NCBI RefSeq assembly: GCF_018502485.1
Contig: NZ_CP075546.1
Source of the DNA: Methanospirillum purgamenti
GTDB lineage: Archaea > Halobacteriota > Methanomicrobia > Methanomicrobiales > Methanospirillaceae
Reading direction: 5' to 3' (one strand)
DNA: 64,000 bases
Shown: in pieces, positions 19,310 to 28,121 of the stretch
Layout of the letters: the number at the start of each line of letters is the position of its first letter
How positions within the stretch are numbered: the stretch's first letter is position 1
Notes under the pieces: model-generated
The model's input: the letters and a program-made list of their open reading frames with translations, nothing else
What the model was told of the DNA's origin: nothing
Databases searched by the model: none
Made by a program: the position numbers and the translations under genes

Positions 19310-20171
19310 GGAATCACCCGACTGGGAAGACCAGCGGATGAAGATCATAGGATTAGGTGAGTCCTCTATCCGGAAAAGTTATTATCCTGAACTCCAGCAA
19401 CGACTGCATGAACTTGAACAGACAAATGGAGAACTTCTTGATGCGATTGAAGAAATTCAACAAAAAGAAGAAGAACTCCGCGAAAATTATGAGGAACTCC
19501 GAATTATTCAGTCAGCTCTGGATTTGGCACGGAAAAAACTCAATCTTTTAAATACTCTTACCTTTCAGGATATTCAAAGTGCCCTTTTCTCATTGAGCGG
19601 GTACCTGACTTTGACAAAAGAGGTTGTGTCAGAGGAGCCTGCATCAGATTACCTGGATAAATCTCTCCTACAGATGCAAAAGATAGAGCGAGTGCTCCAC
19701 ATCGCAAAACAATATCAGAATATGGGGATTCACCCCCCAAAATGGCAGGGAGTATTGGAGGTTTATATTTTTGCACTTTCACACCTTGACTTTTCTGAAT
19801 ATGAGCGGGAGATCTCTCTGGAACGGCTTGAGATCTTTGCAGATCCATTACTTGAAGATGCATTTCTCTATCTTTTGGAAAATATCCTCAAACATGGCAG
19901 ACATGCAAACCTATACAGGTTCACATATACTGAAAATGAAAATGGGATATCGCTTGTTCTCGAAGATAACGGGATCGGGATCGAGGAACGGAGAAAAGAG
20001 AAGATTTTTGATCGAGGAACAGGTCTTATCGGAGGTATTGGTCTCTTTCTGGTCAGGGAGATCCTCTCTATTACCGATATTACCATTTGTGAAAATGGTG
20101 AATACGAAAAAGGTGCCAGATTTGAAATATGTATCCCAAAAGGGATGTACCGGTTAAAATCACGAACATAA
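19293..20171 (+). CDS. Soluble histidine-kinase-like ATPase lacking the phospho-accepting His
   Basis: The product has 292 residues. A coiled coil (about 34-85, rich in EE/LRENYEELR) leads to the dimerisation segment, where RHDI of normal methanogen kinases is FQDI: Gln92 (codon 19566-19568) replaces His. The HATPase part (about 170-290) keeps the N-box Asn (LLENILKHG), G1 DNGIGI and a G2-like GIGLFLVREIL. It thus probably binds ATP but cannot phosphorylate itself on the usual residue. Its core closely resembles that of the sensor at 7929-9650. The ATG at 19293 lies within the ADH gene; an ATG at 19338 is an alternative. Confidence 0.82.
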   Translation: MKEPFEESPDWEDQRMKIIGLGESSIRKSYYPELQQRLHELEQTNGELLDAIEEIQQKEEELRENYEELRIIQSALDLARKKLNLLNTLTFQDIQSALFSLSGYLTLTKEVVSEEPASDYLDKSLLQMQKIERVLHIAKQYQNMGIHPPKWQGVLEVYIFALSHLDFSEYEREISLERLEIFADPLLEDAFLYLLENILKHGRHANLYRFTYTENENGISLVLEDNGIGIEERRKEKIFDRGTGLIGGIGLFLVREILSITDITICENGEYEKGARFEICIPKGMYRLKSRT

Positions 20172-20205
20172 ATTAGAAACATTTCAGGTATTTTTTTGGT
20201 ATATC

Positions 20206-21441
20206 ATGATTACACCACTTCTTTTCATTGGATCTCTCATTTTTATACTGGTTCTTACGGTCAAGTTTCGGATATCTCCCTTTGTTACGCTCATATCAGC
20301 GTCATTTCTATATGGTATTCTTGAAGGAAATGATCCGTCCATTCTTCTTCAGGTAATCGGAACAGGTGCGGCAAAATTTTTTCAAATCCTTGGGATTATG
20401 GTGTTTTGTGGTGTCTGCATAGCCCATATGCTGAGACGATCCGGACATATTGACACCATTGTATACGATATCTCCTGTGTGGTGAAAAATCCGGTTGATA
20501 CCGCAGGAATAGGAGGATTTATCCTATCACTTCCGTTGATGTGCTGTAATACTGCATTTGTTTTGATTGCTCCGATTATTGAACGGACCGTTGGAAAAGA
20601 AGGAAAAGCACCATATCTCTATGTTGCGGCAATAGGATCCATCATCTCATTTGTGCTGATATATCCTTCACCGGCAGTTGTTCCGGTTGTCACGACTCTT
20701 TTCTCAAATCTTCATGATCCCTGGGCACTCAACACCATCCTGGTCCCGCTCGCAGGCCTGTTCCTGGTTCTGCTTCTTATTTATACACGAGTAACTGGTA
20801 CCATACTTCCTCAGGAAAAACCATGCCCATCCGGACATCCACGATTGAAAGCCTGGGCTCCAATTATTTCTCCCTTTATCCTTGTCGGCATCGGACTGAT
20901 AATTCCAGCGGTATCATTCCTTTCCATAATTTCAGTAGCACTGTTTGCCGGACTTCTTGTCGCCATGATCACCGTTGGAAAGGAAGCCAGGGAAATTGGA
21001 ATGCATGAGGGGACAAAATATGCTGGTCTAATTATGTTTGACCTTTGTGGTGCGGGGGCATTTGGTGCAGTAATTGCAGCAGGTTCATTTCCGGCTGATA
21101 TTTACACCCTGATTTCAGGGAGTATCCCGGTAATTATTCTGCCATTTATCCTGGCAGCAGCTCTTCAGGCAGCATCTGGTTCACGGGTTGTATCTGCCGC
21201 AACAACGGCCCAGATTCTCCATGCTGCAGGGTATCCGGGTATCTATCCGGCTGCTCTTATCCTGATGATAGCAGGTGGTTCCTGTATGGTCTCGTTTGTC
21301 AGTGATCCCTATTTCTGGCTTGTACGGCGGTTTACCGGAGACGAAACATGGGGGGTTATCAGAAATTACACTCTTCCTTTGGCAGGGATTGGAATTCTTA
21401 TTGGGTGTGCCGGGATAATCCTTCAGTTCATTTCAGGGTGA
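20206..21441 (+). CDS. GntP/CitMHS-type permease
   Basis: The product has 411 residues with 11-12 hydrophobic helices. Features such as FRISPFVTLISASFLYGIL at the N-terminus, GGFILSLPLMCCNTAFVL and SGSRVVSAATTAQIL near 325-340 fit the GntP gluconate permease and related ion-transporter superfamily members, which take up small organic acids by proton symport. It starts 35 bp after the kinase-like gene, so it may share the transcript with that gene and the alcohol dehydrogenase. An organic acid or hydroxy-acid substrate would fit that context, but this is inference. Confidence 0.8.
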   Translation: MITPLLFIGSLIFILVLTVKFRISPFVTLISASFLYGILEGNDPSILLQVIGTGAAKFFQILGIMVFCGVCIAHMLRRSGHIDTIVYDISCVVKNPVDTAGIGGFILSLPLMCCNTAFVLIAPIIERTVGKEGKAPYLYVAAIGSIISFVLIYPSPAVVPVVTTLFSNLHDPWALNTILVPLAGLFLVLLLIYTRVTGTILPQEKPCPSGHPRLKAWAPIISPFILVGIGLIIPAVSFLSIISVALFAGLLVAMITVGKEAREIGMHEGTKYAGLIMFDLCGAGAFGAVIAAGSFPADIYTLISGSIPVIILPFILAAALQAASGSRVVSAATTAQILHAAGYPGIYPAALILMIAGGSCMVSFVSDPYFWLVRRFTGDETWGVIRNYTLPLAGIGILIGCAGIILQFISG

Positions 21442-21465
21442 CAAAAACAGGGAACCGGATCTTAA

Positions 21466-22044
21466 TCACAGACCGGTTCCGTTCCATACCGTATGTTCAA
21501 GGAGTATCCGAAGCCCAATGAGGACGAGAATGATACCCCCGACAATATCAACACGCCGTCCCAGTAAATGACCCAGCCTCCCCCCGGTATAAACTCCTGC
21601 TGTAGCAAATATCCCAGAGATAATTCCGATGATTATTGCAGGAATTATGGGGAAAATCTGTAAGAATGCAAAACTAAGACCAACTGCAAGAGCATCGATG
21701 CTTGTTGCAATGGCAAGTATGAGAACAGCTACAAGGTTAAAAACATCCGGTGCTGTTTCCTCTTCACCATCCTGTACCCCCTCATAGACCATTTTTCCAC
21801 CAATGATGAAAAGAAGTCCGAATGCAACCCAGTGATCATATTCTGAAATAAAATCTGCAAAACCGGTCCCAAGCAACCAGCCCAGCACCGTCATACCACC
21901 CTGAAATCCTCCAAAGAAGAGAGCAAGAATAAATGCTGCTTTTATTCGGGAAGTCTTCTGATGGGCTCCGACGGCAAATGATACTGCCAGACAGTCCATT
22001 GCAAGACCAATTCCAAGAAGAATCGAAGTAAAAAGAAGTTCCAT
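21466..22044 (-). CDS. mntP: Manganese efflux pump of the MntP family
   Basis: The product has 192 residues and six helices. It begins with GIGLAMDCLAVSFAVGAH and has a second DALAVGLSFAF motif in TM4; the paired Asp residues in these helices are the hallmark of MntP (DUF204). GGFQGGMTVLGWLLG is also typical. It exports excess Mn2+. Bacterial mntP genes can be preceded by a yybP-ykoY riboswitch; I see no such leader in the 80 bp upstream of the ATG at 22044. Confidence 0.9.
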   Translation of the reverse strand: MELLFTSILLGIGLAMDCLAVSFAVGAHQKTSRIKAAFILALFFGGFQGGMTVLGWLLGTGFADFISEYDHWVAFGLLFIIGGKMVYEGVQDGEEETAPDVFNLVAVLILAIATSIDALAVGLSFAFLQIFPIIPAIIIGIISGIFATAGVYTGGRLGHLLGRRVDIVGGIILVLIGLRILLEHTVWNGTGL

Positions 22045-22126
22045 GATGCAGTATACATATTGGTGGTCATTCCCAAAGAGGATACCCCAATGCCTGCATT
22101 TTCACACAATTTTTAAAACGTTCATC

Positions 22127-22627
22127 TCAGCAGAAAAGGGGTTGCTGACCAGTTTTTTTCCCCATAAGAGGTATGCATCTTTCCGAACTGGTGAGGATAT
22201 CCTGAACATACACAACTTTATCAGCCATTGTTTCCAGTTCTGATATACAGGAATCTACGTACTTTGCAATAAGCAGAACTTCCTGACGTCTACGGGACCG
22301 TTCCCTGCACACAAACCCGAATGGTCCAATATACTCGTCATTATGAATGAACCAGTCAGGTGAGTATTCAATTATAACAAATCTAGAGGGATTGGTCTCC
22401 AGCATAGCGATAATATCAATAATATTGCGCTCTTGTCTGAATTCAATCCGATGATGGACTGTTGATAGAGACTCCTGGTACGGCAATTCAGCGGTGTTAT
22501 GAATATACAGAAGTGAACCGGATCTGAATCTTTCTCCTATGTTTGCCAGTATTCCGGTCAGAAAATCTCGGGAACCAATAAATATCGAAAATCCGTTCTT
22601 TGGAATGGTTATGAATTGTCCGGTCAT
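22127..22627 (-). CDS. Hypothetical protein
   Basis: The product has 166 residues with no signal peptide or membrane helix. The alternation of short beta strands and helices (GFSIFIGSRDFLTGILANIG, SLLYIHNTAELPY and PSRFVIIEYSPDWF) resembles a RecA/KaiC-like Rossmann core, but no Walker A motif (GxxxxGK) is present, so it may be a nucleotide-free relative. The gene is divergent from the histone gene. I do not recognise the family. Confidence 0.55.
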   Translation of the reverse strand: MTGQFITIPKNGFSIFIGSRDFLTGILANIGERFRSGSLLYIHNTAELPYQESLSTVHHRIEFRQERNIIDIIAMLETNPSRFVIIEYSPDWFIHNDEYIGPFGFVCRERSRRRQEVLLIAKYVDSCISELETMADKVVYVQDILTSSERCIPLMGKKTGQQPLFC

Positions 22628-22767
22628 GACGCTCTCTTAGCACCTTATTGTGCTAGTATAAGAAGTTCAGGGAAACAGGGTGAAAGTGAAGTGACATGAG
22701 AAGATACTAACCGACCATACGGTTTCATACCTCCTCATTGGTTGAATTCGGAATTTCGATGCAATTT

Positions 22768-22776
22768 TTTTTATAT
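22768..22776 (+). promoter_or_regulatory. TATA box of the histone gene
   Basis: TTTTTATAT is about 33-41 bases before the histone ATG at 22809. A second AT-rich element (TTTATAT at 22790-22796) is closer to the start than a TATA box should be. AGGT at 22800 could serve as a short ribosome-binding site. Confidence 0.5.
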
Positions 22777-22808
22777 GAGTGTTGCAATATTTATATCCAG
22801 GTAAAACT

Positions 22809-23018
22809 ATGGCAGACTTACCAATTGCAGCCGTTGTACGTGTTGCAAAGAACAGTGGTGCTGAGCGGGTCGGATCCGACGCCTCAGAGATCCTTGTAGC
22901 AAAGACAGAGGAATATCTCGGAAAACTTGTAAAAGAGGCAGTAAAACTTGCCGCTCATGCGGGAAGAAAAACTCTTAAAGAAGAAGATATCGAGATGGCT
23001 GCAGGCAAGATTGTCTGA
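22809..23018 (+). CDS. Archaeal histone
   Basis: The product has 69 residues, a single histone fold. It starts MADLPIAAVVRVAKN and has the GAERVGSDASEIL loop, an EEYLGKLVKEAVKLAAHAG helix, and RKTLKEEDIEMA at the end, all diagnostic of HMf-type histones. The ATG at 22809 is preferred to the one at 22779 because MADLPI is the family start. It wraps DNA as dimers and longer filaments. It is monocistronic with a short leader. Confidence 0.97.
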   Translation: MADLPIAAVVRVAKNSGAERVGSDASEILVAKTEEYLGKLVKEAVKLAAHAGRKTLKEEDIEMAAGKIV

Positions 23019-23080
23019 AATACAATCATTTTTCTGTTTCGAACATAAATTCAATTTTTGTCAGACATATAGAATAGCGG

Positions 23081-23500
23081 TCATTGATGGGCAGAGATAT
23101 CTGCATAACATGATCCTTCATCAATTCCTGCTTGGGATGAAGAGTTGAGGTCTTTTTTTTCGCAAAAATCATTGGTTATTTTCAGGTACGTCCTTCCCCA
23201 TTCACATAAATCATCCAGTATCGGGATGACAGTCATTCCAAACTCAGTGAGTGAATACTCAACCCGGGGAGGAACTTCTGCGTATACTGTCCGGTTTACC
23301 ACTTGATCTGCTTCCAGTTCCCTGAGCTGGCGAGTGAGCATCCCCTGTGTTATTGCGGGCAATATTGACCGTATCTCGTTGAATCGAAGAGGACCATCCC
23401 GGATATGCCAGAGAATAACCGGTTTCCATTTTCCCCCTATGATATCTATAGCAGCCTCCACAGGGCAACTGTATTTCTTCTTTGAAGAAGTATTTTCCAT
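23081..23500 (-). CDS. HxlR-family winged-helix transcriptional regulator
   Basis: The product has 139 residues from the ATG at 23500 (MENTSSKKKYSCPVEAA); in-frame ATGs exist at 23509 and 23542. The sequence SCPVEAAIDIIGGKWKPVILWHI, then the recognition-helix region ITQGMLTRQLRELEAD and the wing VEYSLTEFG are classic HxlR. Cys in the SCP position is the redox- or electrophile-sensing residue in several HxlR relatives. It is divergent from the iron-sulfur flavoprotein gene with a perfect 8-bp inverted repeat between them, so it likely controls that gene and itself. Confidence 0.92.
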   Translation of the reverse strand: MENTSSKKKYSCPVEAAIDIIGGKWKPVILWHIRDGPLRFNEIRSILPAITQGMLTRQLRELEADQVVNRTVYAEVPPRVEYSLTEFGMTVIPILDDLCEWGRTYLKITNDFCEKKDLNSSSQAGIDEGSCYADISAHQ

Positions 23501-23542
23501 TAGTACCATTTTAGAGATTATATCATAAAAAAGATACTGCAC

Positions 23543-23564
23543 ATGATTTAATACCTTAAATCAT
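23543..23564. promoter_or_regulatory. Inverted repeat, probable HxlR operator
   Basis: ATGATTTA at 23543-23550 and TAAATCAT at 23557-23564 form a perfect 8-bp inverted repeat with a six-base centre. It lies in the divergent promoter region between the regulator and the flavoprotein gene, 22 bases before the latter's GTG start. Its size and symmetry suit a dimeric winged-helix protein. Confidence 0.65.
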
Positions 23565-23585
23565 ATGTTGTTATGGAGGTAAAAG

Positions 23586-24161
23586 GTGAAAGTTGTTGCA
23601 TTCAATGGGAGCCCAAGAAAAGAAGGGAACACCAGCATTCTTCTGTCAACGGTGTGTGATGAACTAAAAAAAGAAGGTATAGAAACTGAAATTATTCAAA
23701 TCGGTGGAAAACAGGTCCATGGATGTACTGCCTGTATGAAATGTTTTGAAAACCAGGATAACAAGTGTGTCATTGAGAATGACTTTGTGAACGATTGTAT
23801 TCAGAAGATGATAGAAGCTGATGGTATCATCATCGGTACTCCGACATACTTTACCGATGTCTCCGTTGAAGTCAAGGCACTTATTGACCGGGCAGGGTTT
23901 GTGTGTATGGCGAATGGAGGTAAACTTACCAGGAAGGCAGGAGCGGCTGTTGTCGCTGTCCGAAGAGCTGGTGCAACCCATGCATACGATACCATTAATC
24001 ATCTCTTTGGAATAAGTGGCATGTTCACCGTGGGATCTACATACTGGAATATCGGAACGGGAATGCAACCAGGCGATGTGAAAAATGACACAGAAGGTCT
24101 TGACAATATGAAAAACCTTGCACAAAATATGGCATGGCTGCTGAAGAAAATATCCACATAA
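23586..24161 (+). CDS. Iron-sulfur flavoprotein (Isf-like NADPH-dependent FMN reductase family)
   Basis: The product has 191 residues from a GTG at 23586, with a good GGAGGT ribosome-binding site five bases upstream. The N-terminus FNGSPRKEGNTSILLSTV is the FMN phosphate loop of the flavodoxin-like fold. The compact Cys motif HGCTACMKCFENQDNKC (C-x2-C-x2-C-x7-C) binds a 4Fe-4S cluster, as in Isf of Methanosarcina, where electrons move from ferredoxin to flavin and O2/H2O2 may be reduced. The divergent HxlR regulator suggests induction by redox or electrophile stress. Confidence 0.9.
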   Translation: MKVVAFNGSPRKEGNTSILLSTVCDELKKEGIETEIIQIGGKQVHGCTACMKCFENQDNKCVIENDFVNDCIQKMIEADGIIIGTPTYFTDVSVEVKALIDRAGFVCMANGGKLTRKAGAAVVAVRRAGATHAYDTINHLFGISGMFTVGSTYWNIGTGMQPGDVKNDTEGLDNMKNLAQNMAWLLKKIST

Positions 24162-24262
24162 TTTTTTAGTCTGGTTCTGGTCATCCAGATATATTCATAC
24201 AGATCCACATCTCTTATTGAGGTTTATTGAGTTCATTAAATAAAAATTAAATTGAGGATTTT

Positions 24263-25609
24263 TTAGGACTCGGGAAATATACCGGCACCTACAATCAAGT
24301 CATCCTCTGCCATTTCAGTATACCCAAGTTTTAATCTGACTGCATACTCAAATGCCGGATCAGCAAAGAAATAATAGGTAAATCCTCCCCCCTGTTTTGC
24401 GTTCCAGATGAGTTGTTTAACCGGATATTTGCCATAGGGATCTCGATCCTGAAGACGACTCTGTCCTACCAGTCCAGGAAGGAAGGGGTTGGCTAAAAGA
24501 GTGCCATTAGAGTCGAAGGCAAAGACAAACATCTCCCTATCAGAAAATGAACCATTTGGATCATTAAATTCCATTATTGCAGCCTCTTTCCCATGTTCCT
24601 GTACAAATGCCGCTGCTTTTTGGACTTTTGATATGAGGGCCACACGTCTTTTCTCAGAAAACGAGGCATGGACGTCAGGAAGGTTCATTCCGGCTCCGAC
24701 GATGAGACTATCAGAAACCGGATGAATAAATGAGACTTTAAACTGGGAAGCATTCTGTGCATGTGGATTTTCAAAAACATAATAAAAGAACCCACCGCCA
24801 TCTGCTGCTACCATGAGTTTTTCTTCGCCGATAAGCACTCCATTTACATCAACCTTATCCCGTTCATTTTTCCCAATAGTATTTGGGTAAAACGGCATTG
24901 CAAGCGTAGTTCCGGTATTGTCAAAGGCAAACACATAGGTCTCATTTGTCACAAATGGTCCTGAAGGGTCATTAAACAGGGCAACTGCATCCTCTTCTCC
25001 ATGTTCCTGTACATAGTCGAGTGCTTTTTGGACATGTCCAATGAGGAAATCCCGAATAGAATCTGGCGTATCCTGTGGCACCGATACATTTGGACCATAT
25101 ATACCAGAAGCAAGCCACCAGGTATCATCTACACGCTTCACATATGCAAGCTTTGGTTCAATTACTCCGGAAACCGGATTCTCGTACTGGTACCAGACAA
25201 ATCCGCTCCCATTAAAGGCCATATCCCGCATGGCTGTTATCATGTGAAAACCGGTCGGATCAGTAAGATCCAACTTATTCTTGCCTGAAAATTCCGGATG
25301 CCATGGATGAGCCAGGTTAACACCTTCAAAATCATATGCCCAGATATACAGATCGCCACGGGTAAATGAACCGTTCTGTAGGGCAAATTCATGCAATGCA
25401 GCATCTTTTCCTTCCCGTTCTGCATAAACTGTTGCAGTTTCAACAAATCTGATGAGATCATGTACTGAGACATTCCTGATTGAGAGGACTGTTCCAGACC
25501 AAACAAGATCTCCCTGACTCCCCGTTATTGTACTAGATGATGAAACAGGAACCATTAAGAAAAAAACAAGAATCAAAAAGAGACTGATAATGATACATCT
25601 ACGGTTCAT
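24263..25609 (-). CDS. Secreted protein with three tandem Cache domains
   Basis: The product has 448 residues. A signal peptide occupies 1-27. Then come three single-Cache (Cache_2-like) repeats of about 135 residues, each with a helix of the form VQEHGKEAA/ALHEFA, a core FAFD/YDxxGTxLAxPF, a DP/DVNG turn and GGGFxYYxFxNP, then VGAGI. No membrane segment or output domain follows the last repeat, which ends in VGAGIFPES. Cache domains bind small ligands such as amino or carboxylic acids outside the cell. This could be a free binding protein for a separate receptor. Confidence 0.85.
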   Translation of the reverse strand: MNRRCIIISLFLILVFFLMVPVSSSSTITGSQGDLVWSGTVLSIRNVSVHDLIRFVETATVYAEREGKDAALHEFALQNGSFTRGDLYIWAYDFEGVNLAHPWHPEFSGKNKLDLTDPTGFHMITAMRDMAFNGSGFVWYQYENPVSGVIEPKLAYVKRVDDTWWLASGIYGPNVSVPQDTPDSIRDFLIGHVQKALDYVQEHGEEDAVALFNDPSGPFVTNETYVFAFDNTGTTLAMPFYPNTIGKNERDKVDVNGVLIGEEKLMVAADGGGFFYYVFENPHAQNASQFKVSFIHPVSDSLIVGAGMNLPDVHASFSEKRRVALISKVQKAAAFVQEHGKEAAIMEFNDPNGSFSDREMFVFAFDSNGTLLANPFLPGLVGQSRLQDRDPYGKYPVKQLIWNAKQGGGFTYYFFADPAFEYAVRLKLGYTEMAEDDLIVGAGIFPES

Positions 25610-25638
25610 ATGGTGTAATCTGTAATAGGATCAGATAA

Positions 25639-25653
25639 ACCAGATCATCTGGT
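25639..25653. promoter_or_regulatory. Palindrome upstream of the triple-Cache gene
   Basis: ACCAGAT-C-ATCTGGT is a perfect 7-bp inverted repeat around one base, 30 bp before the ATG (25609) of the Cache gene on the minus strand. It may be an operator; no regulator gene is adjacent. Confidence 0.4.
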
Positions 25654-25851
25654 CGGAAGTTATTCAAGAACTCTCCTCTTAGGTATACTAGCAAAAAGAA
25701 CTGGTTACATTACCACAGGTATTCTTCATCCATCAATTGATTTGTTTTGCAGACCATTTTCTGCACACCGAATGGGTAATCATGTAACCTAGGATCCAGG
25801 GAGAATCCCTTACATCCATTCGCGTCCATACTAAAACATATACGATAATCC

Positions 25852-27051
25852 ATGACAGCGAACACAGCATTTCATGTAGATAAGGCAACGAGAAACCGAA
25901 TCTACTTCTCACTCTATGGTGCTGTGTTCTCCGCAATGATTGGGGTTGGCATAGTAATTCCGCTCCTTCCCCGGTATGCAGTTACCCTAGGTGCAACAGG
26001 TATCTGGATTGGAGCAATTTTTTCCGCATTTGCCATATCACGTCTTATTTTCCTCCCCCTCTTTGGAAAAATATCTGACACAATCGGGAGGAAGCGATTA
26101 ATCGTATATGGCCTTTGTGCGTACACCGTTCTCTCACTCTTGTATCTTCTGGCAGGATCGGTGTATGAGATCACAGCTTTGAGGTTTTTTCATGGTATGG
26201 CTTCTGCTATGATCCTGCCGATTGCTCTTGCATACATTAATGATATTGCACCGATTGGAGAGGAAGGGAAATTTATCGGATCATTTGTTAGTTCAATCTA
26301 TCTGGGCATGAGCTTTGGACCATTTATCGGTGGTGTGATTATGGATCTTCTCTCGATGAATGCCGTCTTTTTTGCCATGGCTTTTTTCTCTTTGCTGGCC
26401 CTGGTGACAAGTATACTCTACCTCCCAGATATTCAGACAGGCCCGGGAATTAAAACTTCTTTCAGGGAGATTATTTTTCATAAAAACCTCCAGGGCCCGG
26501 TATTATATCAACTGATGTATGCTCTGGCAAATGGAACATTCATGGTTTTTCTCCCAATTCTGGCGATACAGGACCCATTGATATCTGCTTCAGAGATCGG
26601 AGTTATCATCCTGGTTTCTGTGCTTACGACACCGATATTTCAGCACTTCTTCTCACGGATTGCAGACTCCTTCAGGCGGTATCATCTCATTGCACTTGGT
26701 GTTACCATGATAGGAGCATCACTCCTTGTTATTCCGGTTGTGCAGGGATTATCAGCATACCTGCTATCTGCTGTCCTTTTGGGAGTAGGACGAGGGATTT
26801 CACTTCCATCTCTATTTGCTCTGGTCTCGTGTGCAGGACGGGAAATCGGTCAGGGAAGTGCTTCGGGGATGGTAAATATGTCACTTGCAATTGGGCTGAT
26901 TGTTGCTCCGCTCCTCTCTGGGGTGATTATGGACCTTTCCGGAATTGATATGGTTTTTTATGTTTCAGGAGTTATGAGCCTTTTCTGTACGGGAATTTTT
27001 ATCCGGCTGAATAATAGAGAGGAGCGATCTGAAAATCCGATGACATGTTGA
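25852..27051 (+). CDS. Major facilitator superfamily transporter
   Basis: The product has 399 residues and 12 hydrophobic helices. The MFS signature between TM2 and TM3 is present as GKISDTIGRKRLIVYG, and the TM5 motif resembles drug/proton antiporters (SIYLGMSFGPFIGGVIMD). The likely role is efflux of small molecules. It stands alone, convergent with the TauE-type gene. The substrate is not predictable. Confidence 0.9.
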   Translation: MTANTAFHVDKATRNRIYFSLYGAVFSAMIGVGIVIPLLPRYAVTLGATGIWIGAIFSAFAISRLIFLPLFGKISDTIGRKRLIVYGLCAYTVLSLLYLLAGSVYEITALRFFHGMASAMILPIALAYINDIAPIGEEGKFIGSFVSSIYLGMSFGPFIGGVIMDLLSMNAVFFAMAFFSLLALVTSILYLPDIQTGPGIKTSFREIIFHKNLQGPVLYQLMYALANGTFMVFLPILAIQDPLISASEIGVIILVSVLTTPIFQHFFSRIADSFRRYHLIALGVTMIGASLLVIPVVQGLSAYLLSAVLLGVGRGISLPSLFALVSCAGREIGQGSASGMVNMSLAIGLIVAPLLSGVIMDLSGIDMVFYVSGVMSLFCTGIFIRLNNREERSENPMTC

Positions 27052-27079
27052 CCATTCATGATCATAGTAAACGAGAATA

Positions 27080-27835
27080 TTACCCAGTATAGAAATATGC
27101 TCCAGAAAGTAACAATCCTACACAGATAATTACCCATCGAAAGAGGTCAGGATTTATCTTTTCGACCAGAGTGCCACCTAACAGACCGCCCAGAATTGAG
27201 CCGACACTCATAACAAGAACAATAAGCCATTCAATTGTTCCGGAGAAGATAAAAAACACAGCGGCGGTTACATTAACACTGAACGATATCGCAAGTTTCA
27301 GAATGTTCAGGCTTGCCAACGAGTCATCATACAATAGTCCCAGGACGGCAATAACGATAACACTGACACCTGCTCCAAAATACCCGCCATAAACAGACGA
27401 CAGGAACAGGAGAAGAAATCCCCCATACTGAACCGAAGAAGGAGGAGAGTGGATATCTGAACGATATTGTATCCATCTCTTTATGGGAACCTGCAGTACT
27501 AGAAGAAGTGTTGCAAACAAAATCAGATAGGGAATGAGAATCCGAAATGATTGTTCATCAGAGTGAACAAGTAAAAATCCTCCGATCAAACCTCCCAGGA
27601 TACTGATTGGAATTATCTGCCAAAGCCTGTTTTTCTGAGTTTTAAACTCTTTCCGCTGTGCAATTATACCGCCAAAATATCCTGGACAGAGTGCAAGGGT
27701 ATTGGTAATGTTTGCGGTTATGGGAGGAATTCCAAGAGCAATAAGTACTGGAAAACTAACCAGTGTGCCTCCTCCCGCTACTGCATTCAGAATCCCTGCT
27801 ATACATGCTGCAAAAAATTCAATCAGCTCATTCAT
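27080..27835 (-). CDS. TauE/SafE family anion exporter
   Basis: The product has 251 residues and seven or eight helices. The N-terminal FFAACIAGILNAVAGGGTLVSFP and the internal half-repeat LFLSSVYGGYFGAGVSVIV are the twin signatures of the TauE/SafE (DUF81) family, which moves sulfite, sulfoacetate or other small organosulfur anions. It is convergent with the MFS gene and has no sulfur gene beside it, so the substrate is open. Confidence 0.88.
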   Translation of the reverse strand: MNELIEFFAACIAGILNAVAGGGTLVSFPVLIALGIPPITANITNTLALCPGYFGGIIAQRKEFKTQKNRLWQIIPISILGGLIGGFLLVHSDEQSFRILIPYLILFATLLLVLQVPIKRWIQYRSDIHSPPSSVQYGGFLLLFLSSVYGGYFGAGVSVIVIAVLGLLYDDSLASLNILKLAISFSVNVTAAVFFIFSGTIEWLIVLVMSVGSILGGLLGGTLVEKINPDLFRWVIICVGLLLSGAYFYTG

Positions 27836-28116
27836 GAATTACTACCAGACCTACCGATGCATCCCAGATAAACCCTCAATATCGGTTCGTGCAATATGTA
27901 TACATTATCACAAGAGAATATAGAATGAAACATCAGGAAATCAATTTTTGGAGCACATTTATCTGATATTTGAGAAATATCATAATATTTACGATAATTT
28001 ACACTTTCACCCTGCTTATCAAAAGTTCATATACCTGATCACAAAACATGTATCGGTAGCATATATTCGAGAAGAGAATTACATTTTCAATTCTTCGAAC
28101 CTGTGCAGGAGTAATG

Positions 28117-28121
28117 TAAAT
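28117..28121 (+). repeat. Target-site duplication, left copy (TAAAT)
   Basis: TAAAT directly precedes the left inverted repeat of the insertion sequence and is repeated at 29848-29852 directly after the right inverted repeat. A five-base duplication fits the IS1634/IS4-superfamily. Confidence 0.85.
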
